Shown: positions 61,330 through 64,000 of the stretch, piece after piece
Numbering within the stretch: the stretch's first letter is position 1
Layout: every line of letters starts with the position of its first letter
DNA from: Vibrio astriarenae
GTDB taxonomy: Bacteria > Pseudomonadota > Gammaproteobacteria > Enterobacterales > Vibrionaceae
Direction of reading: 5' to 3'
DNA length: 64,000 nt
Assembly (NCBI RefSeq): GCF_010587385.1
Contig: NZ_CP047475.1
Location: 558,001-622,000 of the forward strand
The notes under the pieces: generated by a model
What the model saw: the letters and a program-made list of their open reading frames with translations, nothing else
What the model was told of the DNA's origin: nothing
The model's database searches: none
Position numbers and translations under genes: made by a program

Positions 61330-62362
61330 GACGTTTTACTATGCTGTCGATTATTCTGGCTCTTTGACGGATATTGATCACAGAGAGTTCTTCATCAAAG
61401 GCAACTTCGTCAAAAAAAGGGTCTTCAGGGTTCAAGTTTCTATCATTCAAGTAGCTTGCAGGCATGAGTTTTAGTGCATTTTGGTTAGGAGTCGCAGCTC
61501 TGATATCAATTGCATTTATTGCAGCAATTTCTGGAATCATTAAAAACGAGAGAAAGGCTTTAGCTTGCTCTTTGTTACTTGAATGAGCATTCACAGCTAA
61601 GCAGTCGGTCCAAATAAAACTCTCGCCCTCAGGGACTTTAAAGCGCCACTGTGAATGATGTTGGAAGCGATTCATTGAGTACTCATCGCCTGCGTAAGCA
61701 AGCGCTATTTTCAGTTCGTTAGATTGGCTGTTGCTTCGAATATAGCTGAGCGCATACTCAAACGTGAGTATCGAAGGTGCAAGGTTGTTAAGAATATCAT
61801 AGGCCTGTTTGAGCTCACTTGAGGTCTCACTAGTCGGTGAATATCCGAGCCCATACAGAGCAGGCAGAAGCGTTTCAGTGCTGTCTTTAATCCATCCAAT
61901 ATGCCCCTTTAGCTCGTCAGATGGTTCGACAAGTTCTGCCCACGTTTTGGGTGGGGTGGAAATGAGGTCTTGGCGATAAACATAACCAACTGGGCCCCAA
62001 AAGTAAGGAACCGCATGCGTTCCGCATAGCGCATTCCATCGAGCATGATTGTTGTCGCGGTTATTGAGTTCGGACAAGTCTTCAAACATATTGTGCCGCG
62101 CATAAATTTGTGCGGTGACGTTATCGAGAACGACGATATCAAACGGCAGAGATTTGCTATTGAGCATCAATAGACTGCGCTCATCGTCATTATCAAAATG
62201 GATCTGTTCGATTGGCTGAGTGTGTTTTTCTAGCCATTGTTCTGCAACCTGTTCAGAGAGCGTGTCTTCCCATAGGTAGATCCTCAATGGCGGGTTGGTG
62301 GTATTGGCTGAGGCACAAGCCGCAGCGAACAGTACTGCACAACAGAGACTGCGGAGTTTCAT
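61313..62362 (-). CDS. nspS: NspS, periplasmic norspermidine-binding protein
   Basis: PotD-like solute-binding protein that senses norspermidine and spermidine and signals through MbaA rather than a transporter. The start is ATG 62362 (MKLRSLCCAVLFAAACASA), with AGGAA upstream, giving 349 aa with a signal peptide; an open extension to 62467 lacks a ribosome site. The mature part starts PPLRIYLWEDTLSE, and PYFWGPVGYVYRQDL and FIWTDCLAV fit the family. No potABC genes accompany it. It overlaps mbaA by 17 bp, so the pair is translationally coupled. Confidence 0.92.
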   Translation of the reverse strand: MKLRSLCCAVLFAAACASANTTNPPLRIYLWEDTLSEQVAEQWLEKHTQPIEQIHFDNDDERSLLMLNSKSLPFDIVVLDNVTAQIYARHNMFEDLSELNNRDNNHARWNALCGTHAVPYFWGPVGYVYRQDLISTPPKTWAELVEPSDELKGHIGWIKDSTETLLPALYGLGYSPTSETSSELKQAYDILNNLAPSILTFEYALSYIRSNSQSNELKIALAYAGDEYSMNRFQHHSQWRFKVPEGESFIWTDCLAVNAHSSNKEQAKAFLSFLMIPEIAAINAIDIRAATPNQNALKLMPASYLNDRNLNPEDPFFDEVAFDEELSVINIRQRARIIDSIVKRHEATN

Positions 62363-62550
62363 GCAAATTCCTTTTGCTTGGTGAAACTGTGTATAGCGAG
62401 TTAAGAGCTCACACTTGAAACCGGTGTTTGGCTGGTTATGGTGACATAAAATAGAGAGATAGGTCACGAATTAATCGTCAAGAATATGACGAGTCTATCG
62501 TTGTGACAGAATTTATCTGGCTTTCGGTATGGTCTTCTAGTTTGGCAGGG

Positions 62551-62582
62551 ATACCCACTGCACGGAGTGTGACAGTGGGTAT
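62551..62582 (-). terminator. Hairpin downstream of pheA
   Basis: ATACCCACTG (62551-62560) and CAGTGGGTAT (62573-62582) form a perfect 10-bp stem with a 12-base loop, 8 bp after the pheA stop. No T run follows on the reverse strand, so its terminator role is uncertain. Confidence 0.55.
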
Positions 62583-62590
62583 GACAAGTA

Positions 62591-63766
62591 TTAACCCAAT
62601 TTAACCTGAGTCGGTTTGACATTCTCAGTCGGGTAGCAGCCTAGGACTTTGAGGTGTTTCGTTATCTTAGTGAGCTCAACCAGAGCTTGTTGCATCTCTT
62701 TCGAGTCTAAGTGTGCTTCTAGGTCAACATAGAACATCTCTTCCCACGGGTTACCCATAATTGGACGTGACTCAAGTTTAGTCATGTTGATGCCGTAACG
62801 TTGCAACACTAGTAAACTTTGAACCAGAGACCCGGCCTGCTGAGAGGTCGACATAATCAGAGTCGTTTTCGCTGGAATCTGTGTTGAAACCTCAACAGGT
62901 TTACGAGCGACAACGATAAAGCGAGTGTGGTTTTCGGTTTGATTAGCGATATTACCCTGAAGTGGCTGTAAGCCATAAAGCTTACCACTTGATGCGTTGC
63001 CGATGGCTGCAATATCAGGTCGGTTGAGCTCTTGTACTTTTTTCATCGCATCTGCGGTGCTTGCACACGTTTTTAGCTTGACACCCTTGAGGCGACTCAG
63101 GAACTCACTGCATTGTTGATGCGGTTGTGGGTGTGAGTACAGCGTTGTGATTTCCTCAAGGCGTATGTCACTGACACCGACTAAGCAGTGCTCGATCGGT
63201 AGAGTAAGTTCACCCACAATATAGAGCGTCGTGTGCTGAAGTAGGTCATAAACCTCATTGATTGAACCTGAGCTGGTGTTTTCGATAGGCAAAACACCGT
63301 AATCTGCATGGCCACTCTCGACTGTTTTGGCGACCTCTTTGAAAATCTCGCAGTTAAGTTCGACCAGCTCCATATTCTTGCGTGAGAAAAACTCGCGGCT
63401 TGCAAGATGAGAGTATGAGCCTTTTGAGCCAAGAAAAGCCACTCGAGCTAGAGGCTTTTGATGATCTGGGTTCGCTAATTCTTGCAGGTAGGCTTGTTGC
63501 AGCAGAACCGAGTCTTCGATAATTGTGTGGAATAGTTTAGTAATGTACTCAGCGTCAAGTTGGTACTTAGACTTGCCATTATTGATCAACTTCACCAGTA
63601 ACTCTTGTTCTCGGCTTGCGTCACGAACTGGCTTTGACGTTTGAACTTTGCTCTTAGCTACCTCAATGCTCATTTGCCTACGCTCAGAGAGTAGGTTGAG
63701 TAGCTGGTCATCGAGTTCGTTTAATCGCAGTCGAATCTCGTCCAAAGAATACTGAGTGTCACTCAT
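62591..63766 (-). CDS. pheA: Bifunctional chorismate mutase / prephenate dehydratase PheA
   Basis: Makes phenylpyruvate from chorismate. The product is 391 aa: AroQ-type chorismate mutase (about 1-95), prephenate dehydratase (about 105-285, with the NHTRFIVVARK segment carrying the TRF motif) and a C-terminal ACT domain (about 297-390) with the ESRP phenylalanine-binding motif, so feedback inhibition is expected. AAGGAC precedes the ATG. A leader peptide and attenuator lie directly upstream. Confidence 0.97.
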   Translation of the reverse strand: MSDTQYSLDEIRLRLNELDDQLLNLLSERRQMSIEVAKSKVQTSKPVRDASREQELLVKLINNGKSKYQLDAEYITKLFHTIIEDSVLLQQAYLQELANPDHQKPLARVAFLGSKGSYSHLASREFFSRKNMELVELNCEIFKEVAKTVESGHADYGVLPIENTSSGSINEVYDLLQHTTLYIVGELTLPIEHCLVGVSDIRLEEITTLYSHPQPHQQCSEFLSRLKGVKLKTCASTADAMKKVQELNRPDIAAIGNASSGKLYGLQPLQGNIANQTENHTRFIVVARKPVEVSTQIPAKTTLIMSTSQQAGSLVQSLLVLQRYGINMTKLESRPIMGNPWEEMFYVDLEAHLDSKEMQQALVELTKITKHLKVLGCYPTENVKPTQVKLG

Positions 63767-63779
63767 AATCTAGTCCTTA

Positions 63780-63806
63780 CAAAAAAGCCTCCCGTTTGGG
63801 AGGCTT
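63780..63806 (-). terminator. pheA attenuator terminator
   Basis: AAGCCTCCC (63785-63793) and GGGAGGCTT (63798-63806) flank GTTT; the reverse-strand transcript then runs into six U. Upstream, TTTAGCCTCC (63835-63844) and GAGGCTAAA (63865-63873) give the pause and antiterminator partners. It is 14 bp from the pheA start. Confidence 0.92.
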
Positions 63807-63849
63807 CAGTTCAAATATATTGCTACGCGAACGATTTAGCCTCCGGTGA

Positions 63850-63894
63850 TTACCAGATAAAAAAGAGGCTAAAGAAAAATCGTAGAGTTTGCAT
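63850..63894 (-). CDS. pheL: pheA leader peptide PheL
   Basis: A 14-residue peptide, MQTLRFFFSLFFIW, starts at ATG 63894 and stops at TAA 63850; five residues are phenylalanine. Ribosome stalling at the Phe codons when charged tRNA-Phe is scarce would free the antiterminator (63835-63844 with the descending arm near 63785-63793) and allow pheA transcription. Codons 8-10 (Phe-Ser-Leu) encode the first arm of the pause stem itself. Too short for routine gene finding, but position, composition and RNA arms agree. Confidence 0.92.
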   Translation of the reverse strand: MQTLRFFFSLFFIW

Positions 63895-63923
63895 AACTAT
63901 TTAAAATTAATTGATGTGTGTTA

Positions 63924-63952
63924 ACAATAAGCAAGCGAACGAGGAGCGTCAA
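63924..63952 (-). promoter_or_regulatory. Promoter of pheL-pheA
   Basis: On the reverse strand TTGACG (63952-63947) and TATTGT (63929-63924) are separated by 17 bp. The start at about 63917 would give a leader of about 150 nt before pheA. Confidence 0.65.
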
Positions 63953-63954
63953 GC

Positions 63955-63981
63955 AAAAAAATAGCGCCCTTGTGGGCGCTA
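63955..63981 (-). terminator. Terminator of a reverse-strand gene outside the window
   Basis: TAGCGCCC (63962-63969) and GGGCGCTA (63974-63981) flank TTGT; on the reverse strand the stem runs into seven T. It ends a gene transcribed toward pheA; raiA (hibernation factor) is a likely guess from gene order in related bacteria. Confidence 0.85.
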
Positions 63982-64000
63982 CCTTTTAGAATTTTGTTTC

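Overview
The window is a chromosomal, housekeeping-rich segment of a gammaproteobacterium of the family Vibrionaceae, almost certainly Vibrio. Evidence for this is the set of genes it carries (hlyU next to nhaR and rpsT, tandem NptA-type Na+/phosphate cotransporters, an nspS-mbaA norspermidine module, dciA between lpxC and secA, a btsS/btsR pair near a short CstA-family gene) and the absence of ddl between murC and ftsQ. Organism and family assignments rest on recognising the proteins; no database was searched. I see no prophage, insertion sequence, integron, tRNA, 16S/23S rRNA or CRISPR array. Gene density is high and base use looks even.

Layout. 1-800: the 3' end of rsmI, then the RNase P RNA gene rnpB, whose P3 region holds a 24-nt hairpin unit repeated three times. 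966-17483: the dcw (division and cell wall) cluster rsmH-ftsL-ftsI-murE-murF-mraY-murD-ftsW-murG-murC-ftsQ-ftsA-ftsZ, then lpxC. It is tightly packed, many genes overlap, and mraZ is missing from its usual place at the head. 17542-22546: dciA (reverse), secA, mutT, dapB. 22894-27467: carAB with a sigma-70 promoter and a pair of ARG boxes at the start of carA. 27507-29480: a divergent oxidoreductase/LysR pair in which the LysR gene carries a 3' frameshift. 29543-32234: two tandem Na+/Pi cotransporter paralogues (reverse). 32707-33905: nhaR and hlyU. 34019-42098: rpsT (reverse), then murJ-ribF-ileS-lspA-fkpB-ispH.

42147-50368: an ArsC-like protein, a CstA-family (BtsU-type pyruvate) transporter, a DUF2799 lipoprotein, the peptidoglycan-recycling genes murQ-anmK and nagZ, and the btsR/btsS two-component pair. 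Between the transporter and the lipoprotein lies a regular array of five 8-bp direct repeats spaced exactly 20 bp apart. They match the remembered BtsR operator consensus, so they physically link the two-component system to the transporter. 50465-52869: aroF-tyrA with two TyrR boxes. 52880-54010: an M23 peptidase. 54254-59003: ettA, slt, trpR and yjjX, the same neighbourhood as in Escherichia coli. 58975-62362: nspS-mbaA, a periplasmic polyamine sensor and its GGDEF/EAL partner. 62591-63952: pheA with a complete phenylalanine attenuator, including a 14-residue leader peptide. The window ends in the terminator of a reverse-strand gene that lies outside it.

Functional themes are peptidoglycan precursor synthesis, export and recycling; cell division; aromatic amino-acid synthesis with three layers of control (TyrR boxes, Phe attenuation, trpR); and Na+, phosphate, pyruvate and polyamine sensing. 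The most rewarding leads are the five-site operator array, the triplicated RNase P P3 hairpin, the LysR frameshift, the 29-bp palindrome upstream of the first nptA and the missing mraZ.
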